From assembly GCF_052324685.1 (NCBI RefSeq), contig NC_135228.1:10085386-10149385 (forward strand): a stretch of 64,000 nt of DNA. Direction: 5' to 3'. A program made the translations under genes and the position numbers. This document shows, piece by piece, positions 21,948 through 33,197 of this stretch. The notes under the pieces are model-generated. The model made no database searches. It was not told the origin of the DNA and was given only the letters and a program-made list of their open reading frames with translations. Numbering within the stretch: position 1 is the first letter of the stretch; the number at the start of each line of letters is the position of its first letter. Source of the DNA: Brachyhypopomus gauderio. Taxonomy: Eukaryota; Chordata; Actinopteri; Gymnotiformes; Hypopomidae.

Positions 21948-24900
21948 CTACATCACTTCTTTCAACAGACACAGTTTATTTACAGGCCTTTCCAAAGTGT
22001 TGGTCCTTGTCTTCAATTTCACTCTCCGCACCATTCCACTGGAGTCTGGCATTGTTTCAACTACCTTCCCCATGACCCAGGAGTTGCGAGGGGAAGAACT
22101 ATCCACTAATAGCACGACATCTCCCATCATGAAGTTTCTTCTAGGTTTCAGCCATTTCTGGCGCTCCTGAAGAAGGGGTAGGTATTCTCGTGTCCATCTA
22201 GACCAGAATAAATCTGCAAGATATTGGACTTGCTTCCATCTTCTTCTTGCATACATGTCATCTTTGCAGAAGGTGCCTGGAGGCATGATTGGCTGGGACT
22301 TCAGAAGCAATAAGTGATTGGGGGTTAAAGGCTCGATGTCGTTTGCATCATCCGAGACACTCGTCAGTGGCCTTCCATTGATGATGCTTTCGACTTCACA
22401 CATTATTGTATGAAGACAGTCATCGTTCATTGCTTGCTCCTTCACCAGGGAATTAAGGATCCTTCGCGCACTGCGGATTTGTCTTTCCCAAACCCCGCCT
22501 TGATGGGAGGCGGCTGGGCTGTTGAATATCCACTTTATTCCCTTTGGATGAAAGGCTCTTTCAATTTTGTCATTATCCAACTGTTGAATGGCTCCCCTTA
22601 ACTCTCTTTCAGCTGCCACAAAATTTGTCCCATTGTCTGACCTCAGGGTGTTGACTTGACCCCTCCTACATACAAACCGGCGTATTGCATTAATGCAGGA
22701 GTCCGTGTCAAGGCTGTCAGCAACTTCAATGTGCACGGCTCGGAGAGAGAGACAAGTGAACATCACCCCGTATCTCTTAACAGTACTCCGTCCCCGTTTA
22801 ACTTCAAACGGGCCAAAGTAATCAACGCCGGTGTTCGTGAAAGGTGGTTGGTCCGGGAGGAGGCGATCTTCGGGTAAGTCCGCCATCATTTGCTCACCAG
22901 CCTTTCCCGTCATCCTACGGCAGACTGTGCATTTGTTAATGATCTTCCTGATTGCGTTATTGGCTTGTGGAATCCAATATCTGCATCTCAGTTGTGCCAA
23001 CACATAACTGCGTCCACAGTGTCCTGTTCTTTGATGTATGTCTCTCAAGATCAAGGTGGCAACTTTGCTGTGTTTAGAAAGAATTGCTGGATGTTTAGCA
23101 TTTTCTGGCATAGCGGACTTGTTAAGTCTTCCGCCAACCCTCAAGGTGCCATCTTGGAGAGTCGGATCCAGTCTAAACAGCGCACTACTGCGACTGAGAT
23201 TGTTGCCTTTCTGCAGAACTTTGATTTCCTCTCCAAAATGCTGTCTTTGGCTGAACCGTATTATTTCCGCTTCAGCTGTGTCCAAGTCCTCCAAGGTAAG
23301 CGATTTATTTCCTGATGTAGCTTTAAATTTCTTCATATGCCGTTCTAGCTCTAATCGTCGCTTTCCAGTGTCTTTTTCAGTTTGATCGATTGCTCTTGAT
23401 GCCTCTTTACTTTCTTCCTTCCATTTCCACAGAGCATCCTTTATTTTTACAATCCAAGCCACTGATCGTTTAAGCTTATTCCAATCTGAATAATAGCCGA
23501 TCAGCTGGCTCATTGGTTCTGTACTTTCTTCTACTTTGACTGTATTAACAGTGACTGAGTTCTTGACCTCTGGGTCTTCGTCCAGGCTTTCCTTCCACAG
23601 CACAGGCTGTTCCGGCCAATCGTTCTCGTTCGGCAGAAACTTTGGTCCACTCATCCACGTTCCTCCTTGCACCAAGCTTTTCGCTTTCAGGCCTCTGCTG
23701 GCTTGATCTGCAGGATTTTCGTCTGTTCTGACGTACTTCCATTGAGATTGCTTGGTTGCTTCTCGGATCAAGGAAATTCTGTTCGCAACAAACGTTTTGA
23801 AACGAGCAGCTTCACTGAAGACGTATCTGAGCACCGTTGTGCTGTCTGTCCAGAAGACAGATTGTTGCAGTGGAACTTGAAGTTCTTGATGTAACATCTT
23901 GTCGACCTTCACCGCGATAACTGCTGCTGTCAGCTCAAGTCTAGGGATCGTGACACGTTTGAGAGGAGCCACTCTTGATTTCCCCATAAGGAAAGCACAG
24001 TGTTTCTCGCCTTGCTCATTTTCTAGCAGTAGATAAGACACAGTGCCATATGCATACTCTGAGGCATCTGAAAAATGATGCAACTGCGCCGCAGTAGAGC
24101 ATCCAAACTTGGTGGGTTTTAAGCACCTACTCACGTGGAAGTTGGTGAGGTGAGTAACATCTTTCACCCATCTCCTCCAATCTTCAGCATGCCTTTCACC
24201 AATGTTCTCATCCCAACCAAGTTGTTCTTTACAGAGCTCTTTCAACAAAAGTTTAGCAGGCAAGATGACTGGGGCCAAAAACCCAAGGGGGTCATAGATG
24301 GAATTAATGACTGACAATATGCCTCTTCTTGTCATCGGTTTGTCTTGCAGTTTCATGCTGTATGTGAAAGTATCCATTTCTGTGTCCCACTGAACACCGA
24401 GTGTTCTCTCCACTGGCAGAGCGTCGTGTCGTAAGTCCAGGTCTTTCATTTTACTGGCTCTGTGTTCCTCAGGGATTGACAGTAACACCTTTCTGCTATT
24501 GCTCATCCACTTTGTTAAGGTGAACCCTCCACTGTTGCACAAGGCTCTAAGATCATTGACTAAGGTAATTGCGTCTTCATCTGTAGCTACGCTTTTCAGA
24601 CAATCATCCACGTAGAAATTATTCAGGACTGTCTGAACCGCACATGGAGAAGTAACACTTCTGTGATCCTCTGCTGTTCTTCTGAGTGCGTAAGAAGCTA
24701 CACTTGGTGAAGAGTTGGCTCCGAAGAGGTGCACGGTCATCCGGAACTCCGCCATGGGCTCATCCAACCTGCCGTTGGGCCACCAAAGAAAACGAAGTAG
24801 ATCCGCATCATGTTCCGGCACCCTAACTTGGTAGAACATTGACTCAATGTCTGCCATTACTGCCACTGACTCCTCACGAAATCTCAGAAGAACTCCGACT

Positions 24901-27900
24901 AATGTGCTGGTCAAGTCAGGCCCCTGGAGCAGTTCGCTATTTAGACACCTACCCTGGAATGAGGACGTGCAGTCAAATACCACCCGCAACTTCTGTTTTT
25001 TTGGGTGATAGACGCCATGGTGTGGTATATAAAACACCCTTTTGTCATCTCTGTTCAGTTGGTGTGTAGGAACCTGGACAGCATAGCCCTTACCAATGAT
25101 GGTTTCCATGAATCCCTTGTAGTCTTCAAAGAATTCAGCATTCCTCTTAAACTTCCTAAGCAAAAACGCTATACGTTGTTCCGCCACACAACGGTTATTA
25201 GGCATTTGGAGCTTCTCATTCCTGAATGGCAATCCAATGATATAATGTCCATTCTCTAAAATTGACGTCTTCTCCACACACCGCATAAATATTTTGTCTT
25301 CTTGAGACATCTCTTTCTTGTCGTCATAGCTGCGCTCTGGAAAATCAGCATTATACTGTTGGACCAATAACCTCTCAATCTCCATCAAAGAGATTTTGTT
25401 GACTGAGAAAGGTCGCGGTTCATTCTCTGTTTCATTCAGGTCTTTCCTTATAGGCCCGTTCACAACCCAGCCAATGGCCGTCTTCACAGCATAGGGACCT
25501 CCAGCCTGACCATTAATGATGCGCCAGGGTTCTAATGCTCTTGAACAATTTGCTCCAATAAGTAGTCCCACTTCAGCATCTATCTCTGGCAAGCTCACTT
25601 CGTGGAGGTATGGCCACTTCTGAACATCCTTCTGTTTGGGTATATTCCCGGCATGAACAGGTATGCTGCTGTGAGTAAACACCTTGGGTAACTCAATGAA
25701 CATGTTGCTTTCCAACCCACACACTTCCAGGTCAGATATCACAAAACTGTTCACGAGCTTTCGTTCACCTGGTTCATCTTGGCCCATGGTGCTTAGAAGT
25801 ATTCTTGTGGGCTTCCCTTTCACGTTCAATTTCCTTTGCAGGTCTTCCGTGCAGAAGGTTGCTGTGCTTCCCGGGTCCAGAAAAGCATACGTTTTTATAT
25901 GTTTGTCGCTATTCTTTGACTTGATTTTTATTGGTACTATTGACAGCACACAATCAGCTTCTCCGGCCCCCGTAAAGCCACAGGACTCTTGTGAGATGGG
26001 AGCTTCTGCGCAGGGCACCTCTTTAATTTGAGCACCATCTTTCTTTACTGGGACGGAGACAGAACCTTCATCCTTAACTTTGTGCAGAATATCAGGGTGC
26101 TTTAATGCACATTCCTTGCACTCTAATTTTCTTTTGCAGAATGTGCTGAGATGGCCAGGAACCAAGCATCCAAAACATAGGCCCTTTGATTTCAGAAAGT
26201 CTAGTCGTTCTTTATGTGGCCGACCTTTGATCATACTGCATGAAGCAAGGGTGTGAGACTGCTGGCAGTACAAACATGGTTTATCAAAGGCATTCACTGT
26301 TGTACTCGTGTTAGCAGGCTTGATATGTATTTTTTGGGACATTTTGCTTTCAGCAGCAACATTAGTTGCGAAGCTGCTTCCACGCACCTCTTTCCTTGCT
26401 GGCCTGTTTTCCCTTTGGTCCATCTTTCCAGGCGCGGTTGTGCGGCTGTCTGAGATATTACCGAAGAGGGGGTCCATAGCTATCTTAGCTTGGCGATCTA
26501 CGAAGTTCACCAAATCAGCAAACCTTGCTCTCCTTCCTCTTCGCTCTTTAAGTTCGAAAGCTTCAGCACGCCAACGTTCTTTCATTTTGTACGGCAGTTT
26601 GGATATTACTGTCCGTAGATTGGTTGGATTGTCCATCTCTTCTAAAAATTCAATGTCCTCCATAGTGTTACAACATCCAATCAAAAACATTGCGTAGGCA
26701 TTCAACGCTGTCCTGTCGTCCGACTTCACTTGTGGCCATTTGAGCGCTTTATCAATGTATGCACTGGCTATGCGAAGCTCATCCCCATAATGCTTATGAA
26801 GTAGCTGTTTTGCCTCGTGATAGCCTTTGCTAGGTGTCATGTGAACGCAGCTGCGTACCAGTTCTTGAGGTTCGCCATCCGTGTACTGTTCCAAGAAGTA
26901 TAACTTATCCTGATCGTTGTCAGTCTTCTGCTCAATTGCATGCTCAAACGCCCTTATGAAGGATTTGTACTGGAGCGCGTCACCCTTGAACACAGGAATG
27001 TCCTTTTTCGGTAGCTGTGAAAGCTGTTGTTGTTTTACAAGTAGCTCGGTAATTACATTCTGTTTTTGTATGACTGTAAAGATGTCATCACCTCTGCTCG
27101 TTTGAGCTCTAGGACTCTGATTGGAAGCTGGCTGTGGCTGCTGTGGTATTCTGGAGTGCTGCACTTGCGTTGGTACATGAACATTCACATGAGCTTGCTG
27201 CTGTAGCATCATGGCATCTCTTTCCTTATTCATTTTCCCGCTTAGTGATTTCCACGCTGACGAATGGCAACTGGAACCATCTTCGGACCTCTCATATTCT
27301 CTAAGCACTTTTAATTTTGCTTGGCTTTCAGCTAATGCAGTCTCCAGCTCTAGCTCTTCCTTTTCAGCTTTAATTCTAGCTGCTTCGAATTCAAGCTCCT
27401 GTCTTTTCCTTAACGCTGCTGCACGTTCCAGCAGAGCTGCGTGTTCTGCTTCTTGTCTAGCACGTGTGGACGATACACATGATGTTCCACTTACACGAGA
27501 CCCACGCAGGTGATCCTTTACAGCTCTGCAGACCCTTACCTGTGAAACACTGTCACTCGGTAGAATGGCATCTTGTTGTTCATCTATCACATGCTGCTCT
27601 TCCAGTTGCATGCTTTCCTTCATTGTGTATTCATGCTCATCTGCAATCCATCTTTTAGTTATTTTCATAAAGTCTTTGATAACTTCCATTTTTGGTACAA
27701 ACCAATTATCCTGGTCAAGCATTTTTTCATCTTCAGACAACAGATTGCCAACTTCGTTGTTGAGACTATTGAACTCATTTAGAGATTGTGCAAATTCACT
27801 TTCCATCATATCTTTAACATTTTCTAAATTTTTTGCACTCATCAGTGCCTCTATCTCTTTCATTCGGCTAGTTAGAGTTCCCAAAGTTCGTCTCCTCAAT

Positions 27901-28034
27901 GCTATGAACCTTTGTAATCTTTCCTCTATACCCTTCTCAGTTAGCTTGCGTGGTCTTCCCTGCTCCACTCTGTCTTTGCCACGTCCGTTTTTATTTTCAT
28001 CGGCCATCTTACAATTCGTGGAGCTAATGCTCAC
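21948..28034 (-). CDS. BEL/Pao Gag-Pol polyprotein (2028 aa)
   Basis: This single ORF encodes all the enzymes of a BEL/Pao retrotransposon, which copies itself through RNA in cytoplasmic particles and integrates the cDNA. Order and approximate positions: N-terminal gag with a Lys/Glu-rich coiled-coil-like part (residues 15-250) and the capsid-like region. Then come Cys/His clusters (CLYCQQSHTLASC and CFGCLVPGHLSTFC, about 586-635), an aspartic protease (AFLDPGSTATFC, ~718) and reverse transcriptase with the YVDD box (~1140). RNase H follows (TDSTTVL, ~1392), then the integrase zinc finger (HQRTGHC...CTVC, ~1660-1690) and the integrase core with acids in VDYFGPF, RSDNGTNF and GGVWERQIRSARR (~1733, 1796, 1848). 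All key residues I can judge are present and there is no stop or frameshift. Length fits the family. The start at MSISSTN is the first Met; MADENKN, nine codons later, is equally plausible. Confidence 0.95.
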   Translation of the reverse strand: MSISSTNCKMADENKNGRGKDRVEQGRPRKLTEKGIEERLQRFIALRRRTLGTLTSRMKEIEALMSAKNLENVKDMMESEFAQSLNEFNSLNNEVGNLLSEDEKMLDQDNWFVPKMEVIKDFMKITKRWIADEHEYTMKESMQLEEQHVIDEQQDAILPSDSVSQVRVCRAVKDHLRGSRVSGTSCVSSTRARQEAEHAALLERAAALRKRQELEFEAARIKAEKEELELETALAESQAKLKVLREYERSEDGSSCHSSAWKSLSGKMNKERDAMMLQQQAHVNVHVPTQVQHSRIPQQPQPASNQSPRAQTSRGDDIFTVIQKQNVITELLVKQQQLSQLPKKDIPVFKGDALQYKSFIRAFEHAIEQKTDNDQDKLYFLEQYTDGEPQELVRSCVHMTPSKGYHEAKQLLHKHYGDELRIASAYIDKALKWPQVKSDDRTALNAYAMFLIGCCNTMEDIEFLEEMDNPTNLRTVISKLPYKMKERWRAEAFELKERRGRRARFADLVNFVDRQAKIAMDPLFGNISDSRTTAPGKMDQRENRPARKEVRGSSFATNVAAESKMSQKIHIKPANTSTTVNAFDKPCLYCQQSHTLASCSMIKGRPHKERLDFLKSKGLCFGCLVPGHLSTFCKRKLECKECALKHPDILHKVKDEGSVSVPVKKDGAQIKEVPCAEAPISQESCGFTGAGEADCVLSIVPIKIKSKNSDKHIKTYAFLDPGSTATFCTEDLQRKLNVKGKPTRILLSTMGQDEPGERKLVNSFVISDLEVCGLESNMFIELPKVFTHSSIPVHAGNIPKQKDVQKWPYLHEVSLPEIDAEVGLLIGANCSRALEPWRIINGQAGGPYAVKTAIGWVVNGPIRKDLNETENEPRPFSVNKISLMEIERLLVQQYNADFPERSYDDKKEMSQEDKIFMRCVEKTSILENGHYIIGLPFRNEKLQMPNNRCVAEQRIAFLLRKFKRNAEFFEDYKGFMETIIGKGYAVQVPTHQLNRDDKRVFYIPHHGVYHPKKQKLRVVFDCTSSFQGRCLNSELLQGPDLTSTLVGVLLRFREESVAVMADIESMFYQVRVPEHDADLLRFLWWPNGRLDEPMAEFRMTVHLFGANSSPSVASYALRRTAEDHRSVTSPCAVQTVLNNFYVDDCLKSVATDEDAITLVNDLRALCNSGGFTLTKWMSNSRKVLLSIPEEHRASKMKDLDLRHDALPVERTLGVQWDTEMDTFTYSMKLQDKPMTRRGILSVINSIYDPLGFLAPVILPAKLLLKELCKEQLGWDENIGERHAEDWRRWVKDVTHLTNFHVSRCLKPTKFGCSTAAQLHHFSDASEYAYGTVSYLLLENEQGEKHCAFLMGKSRVAPLKRVTIPRLELTAAVIAVKVDKMLHQELQVPLQQSVFWTDSTTVLRYVFSEAARFKTFVANRISLIREATKQSQWKYVRTDENPADQASRGLKAKSLVQGGTWMSGPKFLPNENDWPEQPVLWKESLDEDPEVKNSVTVNTVKVEESTEPMSQLIGYYSDWNKLKRSVAWIVKIKDALWKWKEESKEASRAIDQTEKDTGKRRLELERHMKKFKATSGNKSLTLEDLDTAEAEIIRFSQRQHFGEEIKVLQKGNNLSRSSALFRLDPTLQDGTLRVGGRLNKSAMPENAKHPAILSKHSKVATLILRDIHQRTGHCGRSYVLAQLRCRYWIPQANNAIRKIINKCTVCRRMTGKAGEQMMADLPEDRLLPDQPPFTNTGVDYFGPFEVKRGRSTVKRYGVMFTCLSLRAVHIEVADSLDTDSCINAIRRFVCRRGQVNTLRSDNGTNFVAAERELRGAIQQLDNDKIERAFHPKGIKWIFNSPAASHQGGVWERQIRSARRILNSLVKEQAMNDDCLHTIMCEVESIINGRPLTSVSDDANDIEPLTPNHLLLLKSQPIMPPGTFCKDDMYARRRWKQVQYLADLFWSRWTREYLPLLQERQKWLKPRRNFMMGDVVLLVDSSSPRNSWVMGKVVETMPDSSGMVRRVKLKTRTNTLERPVNKLCLLKEVM

Positions 28035-28447
28035 GTTGCGCGCACAAGGGTTTTAAAACACTTCTCAGTTGTCTTTCTTAACGAGCCGAGTGCACACAAC
28101 CTTTCCAAATCGCAAAACTCCACCTTGACCGAATCCAATCCTGTTATTCACGAGCGTTCTTACAGGGAAGAGATCCAACGCGCTAGCTCTTTTAACTTTG
28201 GTTAGCCCCCTTTTGTTTTTGTTTTTTTTTTTTTTTTACTTTCGTTTTCGTCCGAACTCGTGGACCATCTTAGAATCCATACAACGTACTTTCTTCACAA
28301 AGCTTAGAGGTAAAGAGGAATTTTCGATACCTTTTCCTGGAGAATGCTTCAGAGGATAACCCGTTTCACGGATTCTCTGGGCGAGCTCCGAACTGCGCTA
28401 TCCAGGTTAATTCAGCGAGGCTACGAGTTAGCTAGTTTTTGGACTAA

Positions 28448-28847
28448 TGTAGAGGCGCTTCGTTTCTTTCACCAGTTTCTTGTGCCACCTTTGCCTCTGA
28501 GTAACAACCAGTATTGAAAGACGCGAGTGAGATAGAATCCTCTTTAAATGTTTACTTATAAACATCAGACATTACATTGAACTCAACATGACTCGGTCCA
28601 AAAACTGTGTTGCTTCCAAAAACTCCAACTGACGTCTGTCCGTCCTAACTTAAGCAGGAAACAAAAAGGGTTACTGACGGAAGCTGAAAGTACAGAAATT
28701 TCTTCAAACTTATACATTACTAATTTCTGTTTTCATTTTAGAGAATGCAACAATTATGGATTATTATTATTAATTATCTTCATCATATTTTAACCTCTTT
28801 AACTAAATTATTTTATACAATAAATTAACCCTTAACTGGCTCTTACA
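28448..28847 (-). repeat. 5' LTR of the BEL/Pao element
   Basis: 400 bp, expected to hold the promoter and polyadenylation signals of the element. I see no difference from the 3' LTR. It is followed by the ATTTT target duplication at 28848-28852. Confidence 0.95.
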
Positions 28848-29489
28848 ATTTTAAACAACCAAAAATTTACATAAATAAAAACTTACATAAATACTAAAAA
28901 CATTACCACTATTGTAATTCATACCCCTCTATGGAAAATCTCTCCATTAGCTGAACACACCACCATCAACGGATTAGTAGCATATCACTCTTTAACCAAA
29001 AACATGGCAACAGTCAAATTTATTAGTAGTTTGATTACCGAGTTGGGTAAATGTGCTTAGACTTACCTCTGTGAAGGTACATGGGGCAGAGGTGCAGAGG
29101 CACAGTGCATACTAATATACATTAAAAAACCCAATAAATTTACAGTAATGGTAAACAGTAACTTTAATACATGAAAGTGTAGAAAAATTACACATTTTTA
29201 CCATCAACATAAAGATGCCACAGGAATCTGGTCCAGTCTGTCGTGGAAAGTTCTGGAGAAATGGATGTCGCTTTTATATGAGTTAGTTAAAGCTACAGCT
29301 GCAGCATTAAGTAATAAAATAGATGAAATAAGAAATGTGTAACCACATGATTTCCACAGTTATACACATTAAAACTTACTTTAATGTCTTTTCCTGTTTT
29401 CTCAGTCCAGGGGTTAGGATCAATTAAGCTTGCAATTGTTCTGGCAATACAGAAAAAAACACAATCATTTTATCTGTAAATAAATGATC

Positions 29490-29720
29490 ATTGTGGAAGC
29501 CTAAGAACGAGGCTTTGCATGAATGCTGTAGCGTTTGAACAAGGCTGTGCTCGAAACCTAATGCCTGAGAACAAGGCTGCACATAAACCTAGAGCCTAAG
29601 AACAAGGCTCTGTCTGAAATCTGTTTCCTAAGAATGAGGCTCTGCTTGAAACGCGGAACAAGAACCACCTAAAACTTGGAGCCTGAGAACGAGGCTCTCG
29701 CAAAACCTTAGACACACGAA
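29490..29720. repeat. Degenerate ~32-bp minisatellite inside the integrase-Ulp1 gene
   Basis: Units of the form CCTAAGAACAAGGCTCTG, followed by a variable stretch, recur about seven times with heavy divergence. It lies in the intron between the exons at 29380-29440 and 29952-30030. Confidence 0.65.
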
Positions 29721-32700
29721 CAAGTTTGTCTCCAAAACAGTGTTTTTTCACTGCATAGCTGTTGAGCTACTAGCTTCTCGCTAACTGGCAATTTCTGTAA
29801 GATGCTTTTAAATATTGGTTAATTAATGTTTAAATTTTTTTCCCCACCTGACCCCCCCCACCCCCCTCTCTCCTTTAATGTCACTTTTTGGGCAAAAATA
29901 TGAAAAACATTGCCTTAGGACAAAGTCAAAACAGTTATTCTTAATTTCAACCTAAATACTGTTTTGTAGACATCATCTCCAAAGCCATTTGGACGAAGAG
30001 AATCAAGAAAAAAAATTTCCCTCTGTGGTACTAATATCACCTGAAATTCATATTTCCAAAATAAATATAAAACAATAAACCAACTTCCAACGAAAGCTAA
30101 AATCAATGTTTCAAAACTGCACTCAACACAGAGTAAATAGTGATCTGCTTGATCCTGCTGCCTACTCCAGGAAGGAAAAAGAATGGCATCTTTTGACCTG
30201 ATGCTTTCCTGGTAGTAAAGGGAACGTACAAACATTGGCACGGTCAGATGCAACACTGCATACACATCTTATCCTAAAAATAGCTCTCATTAGTAGTAAA
30301 AGAAATACCGCAACTAAACCTACCAGCAAACTGAGCTGTGGGTCTGCATGTTTGTCTTTCCATGTAGCAACAACGTAGAGGTCCGAAATATAAACATCTT
30401 TTCCCTATACAGTACAAAGATTACAAATATGTCCAAATGCAAAATAAAGAGATATTTAGGGAGCCTCAGTATTAAAAATAGGACAAGCAGTTACGTGTTT
30501 CCGTGCTGCTTCTTCCACAATCCTAAGGCATGCATTTCCAATCTGGAAATTATCACAGACAACAGTTTTGATGATACAAGTCATGTGTATAGGATAAATT
30601 TATAATGTAATACACCAAGATGTGTCACATTTAAAATGCTCACATTTGACTCCATGCACCGACTCAACCCCAGGCTCCAAAAGTCCTCACGTGTCAGACA
30701 GGTAACACCATCCTTCACGATCAGTTCATTTGATGGACGGTTAATATCCAGGACATAGTGAAGCTAAATATCAAGATCAACAACTGTAAGTCATCAACAT
30801 GACAATAAAATGTAACACTGCAGAATGGACACACTGCTAACCAGCTCATCTTGAAGAGGGTTCAGGTCTTTCTCCCAATGCAGACCCGAGAGAGCATATG
30901 GGTGTTCCACCTGCCATTCCAGCTGAGTATAGCAATGGTCCCGCAAATATGTCCTCTCAGTCGGTACATCTGATAGTACGAAAAGTGACACTGTGTATCC
31001 ATGTTGCCTCATGCAAGATAATCAGTCAATGGAATGTTTCTGTATTTAATAATGTCTTAACTCTCATCTTGTTTTGTAATATACACGATTCATATTTTTT
31101 CCATAAAATTTTCATTTTTGTATTTCTAACACTTACTTGTTAATCTGTTATATGGTCGAAGTCTAGATATGTTGACCTTCTGGACTGAAGAGACACCCTT
31201 TTGCAGAGTGGCTACACCTTTTGATGAAACGTCCAACACAGTATATGGTCCTTGGTGCAGACTTCCAAGACTGTCTCCAGTGTGGCGCTTCTTAGAGTCG
31301 TGGGAAATAAGAACCTCGTCCCCAGTGTTGGCTGCAAATACCTTGGCAGACTTTTGCTTCCGGTCTCCAAATGTCTTTTGCTGCTTCCTCTATATTGCTA
31401 AGGACCTACAAAAATAATCACTCATAAAACAACACATGTACAACAGTAACAAAGATTATGGTAAAGTTTTCATGCAAACCTTTTCATTAAGGATCTTCAT
31501 TTCTGTAACTTTCCCATTAATGTCATCTTCTGGGTCAGCAACCTCAAAGTCATCTCCCATAGGAGAGGCATTGATGACTTCAGGCAGACGAGGGTGCCGG
31601 TGAAACATCAGAAAATAGGGGCTGTACCTGGTAGAGCTCTGGAAATAAAATTGCAATAAAAAAAAGAAAAAAAAAACACAAAAAAGTTTACACTGTTATT
31701 TGCTATAATAATTAACTTTTAATTCACAGACTTATAATCATTCCATCCTTTTAGGTTGATATTATATACATCATTTTATGTATGCAAACCTGCTTGGCAG
31801 TGTTGATGCCATATACCACAGCTGGTAGGTGAATGTCCCAGTCATTGTGATTCTCATTTACATATTTTCTCAGAGCACGTTTGATGTTTTGGTTTGTCCG
31901 TTCATCCTGTACATATTAATCTGTGAGTAAATACTGTAGCAACAATACATAAAAAGCACACAAATATAGTACAAGTTACCTGGCCATTGGTCTGAGGATG
32001 ATAGGCACTGGACACAGCGTGTTTAATATTCATCATTGTGAAATATTTGGTCATTGAGCTGTGGACAAATTAGATTTAATATATTTTCAGATTTAAACAT
32101 TGCACTGCATGTAAAGCAAAGACAATATAGGTAAAGGAAAACAATTTATATTTAAAGTGTGACACCTTACCCCATTGACAAACTCTTTGCCTTGGTCTGT
32201 GATAATTTTCCTGGGCATACCAAACATGTACAACTTGTTAATCATCACCAAGGACACCTCACTCACTGTTTTTGATTGCAGAGGCTCAGCAATAACCCAT
32301 TTTGTATATAGGTCAGTCATGGTCAAAGCATAAATGTTGCCATGTGCAGTTTTGGGTAGTGGTCCAATTAAATCCAAGCCAAGTACCTCCCAGGCTTCCT
32401 TCACCTATACAAATATGAGTTTTTAGCCTATTTAAATAATTGTAAAACCTTGACTGCAATGATGTTGTAAACAGCACCTTAATAGAATGTAAAACAGGGA
32501 CAACAGTTTTGATGGGATCATTCATCTGGCAGCGATGGCAACATTTGACCTAAAAACAAAATGCAGAACAAGTGGTTTTTAAAATGCATCTTTAATAAGG
32601 GAGTGCAATATAATCAAAATATTGCAATAGTCCTATGATCTATTGATTACTAAAACAAAAATTAACCTTTTTTGCTTACTGAGCAAATACCTCTTATGTA

Positions 32701-32734
32701 ATGATCAGCAGTTACACTTAATTTACGTACTAAC

Positions 32735-33197
32735 TGTAACGTGGCTCGCGCCACGGAGCGAGGAGACGGACACAAATGCAGAGATGAGCGAGATTTAATA
32801 CAGGGAATACCAAAACCAGAGTCGATAGAACAGGCAGGGGTCATAACGTGCAAGCAGTCCGAACAAGAACAAGAAACAGGCATGACGAGACGAGAACAGG
32901 GAAGACTCACGGACCAGTCAGGAACAAACAGACGACGGGAAACACAGGGCTTGAAAAACAATGAACGTGAAAGCACAAACCGACTGATAGAACAAAACCA
33001 CGGATGACTCGACTGGGGGAATGACGGGACTTAAATACATAGAACTGAAACAAGGAACAGGTGATAACTGACACGGGGGCGTGGTAACAAACGAGGAATC
33101 ACGGAGACAACGAGCAGAGCGGGATAAACAGGCACGGGACACAGACACAAGGGAACCCGGAGTGACAGCTAGGAGAGGGGGCGTAGCCATACGTGAC
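32735..33197 (-). mobile_element. Solo LTR (same family as the 36087-39303 element)
   Basis: Runs TGTAACGTGGC to ...ACGTGACA, with CTAAC duplicated on both sides. It is a reverse-oriented, diverged copy of the 456-bp LTRs at 36087 and 38848. It sits in an intron of the integrase-Ulp1 gene, between the exons at 32549 and 33317. Reading frames inside it are LTR sequence, not genes. Confidence 0.85.

Larger units (their letters stand above)
13858..22346 (+). repeat. Segmental duplication, copy B (8.49 kb)
   Basis: Direct copy of 2018-10509. Its left edge cuts into the IS3EU-like left inverted repeat, so the first ~457 bp of that element are missing. On the right it continues without a break into the rest of the BEL/Pao element. 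Nothing marks the left junction except loss of identity at AACTTCGG. Confidence 0.93.
21428..28847 (-). mobile_element. Complete BEL/Pao LTR retrotransposon
   Basis: Two 400-bp LTRs (3' LTR 21428-21827, 5' LTR 28448-28847, given for the minus strand) flank one long ORF. The LTRs start TGTAAGAGCC and end CGCCTCTACA on the coding strand. I find no difference between them on direct comparison. The target duplication ATTTT is present at 21423-21427 and 28848-28852. A purine-rich tract (AGGGGCCGGG) precedes the 3' LTR. Leader sequence of about 410 bp separates the 5' LTR from the ORF; I cannot assign the primer-binding site. Matching LTRs, an exact target duplication and an unbroken ORF indicate a very recent insertion. 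Confidence 0.95.

Noticed and set aside
22410-28056. Several plus-strand frames of 60-163 codons
   Set aside because: Antisense shadows of the BEL/Pao ORF.
32735-33197. Frames of 88-104 codons on both strands
   Set aside because: They are solo LTR sequence shared with 36087-36542 and 38848-39303.
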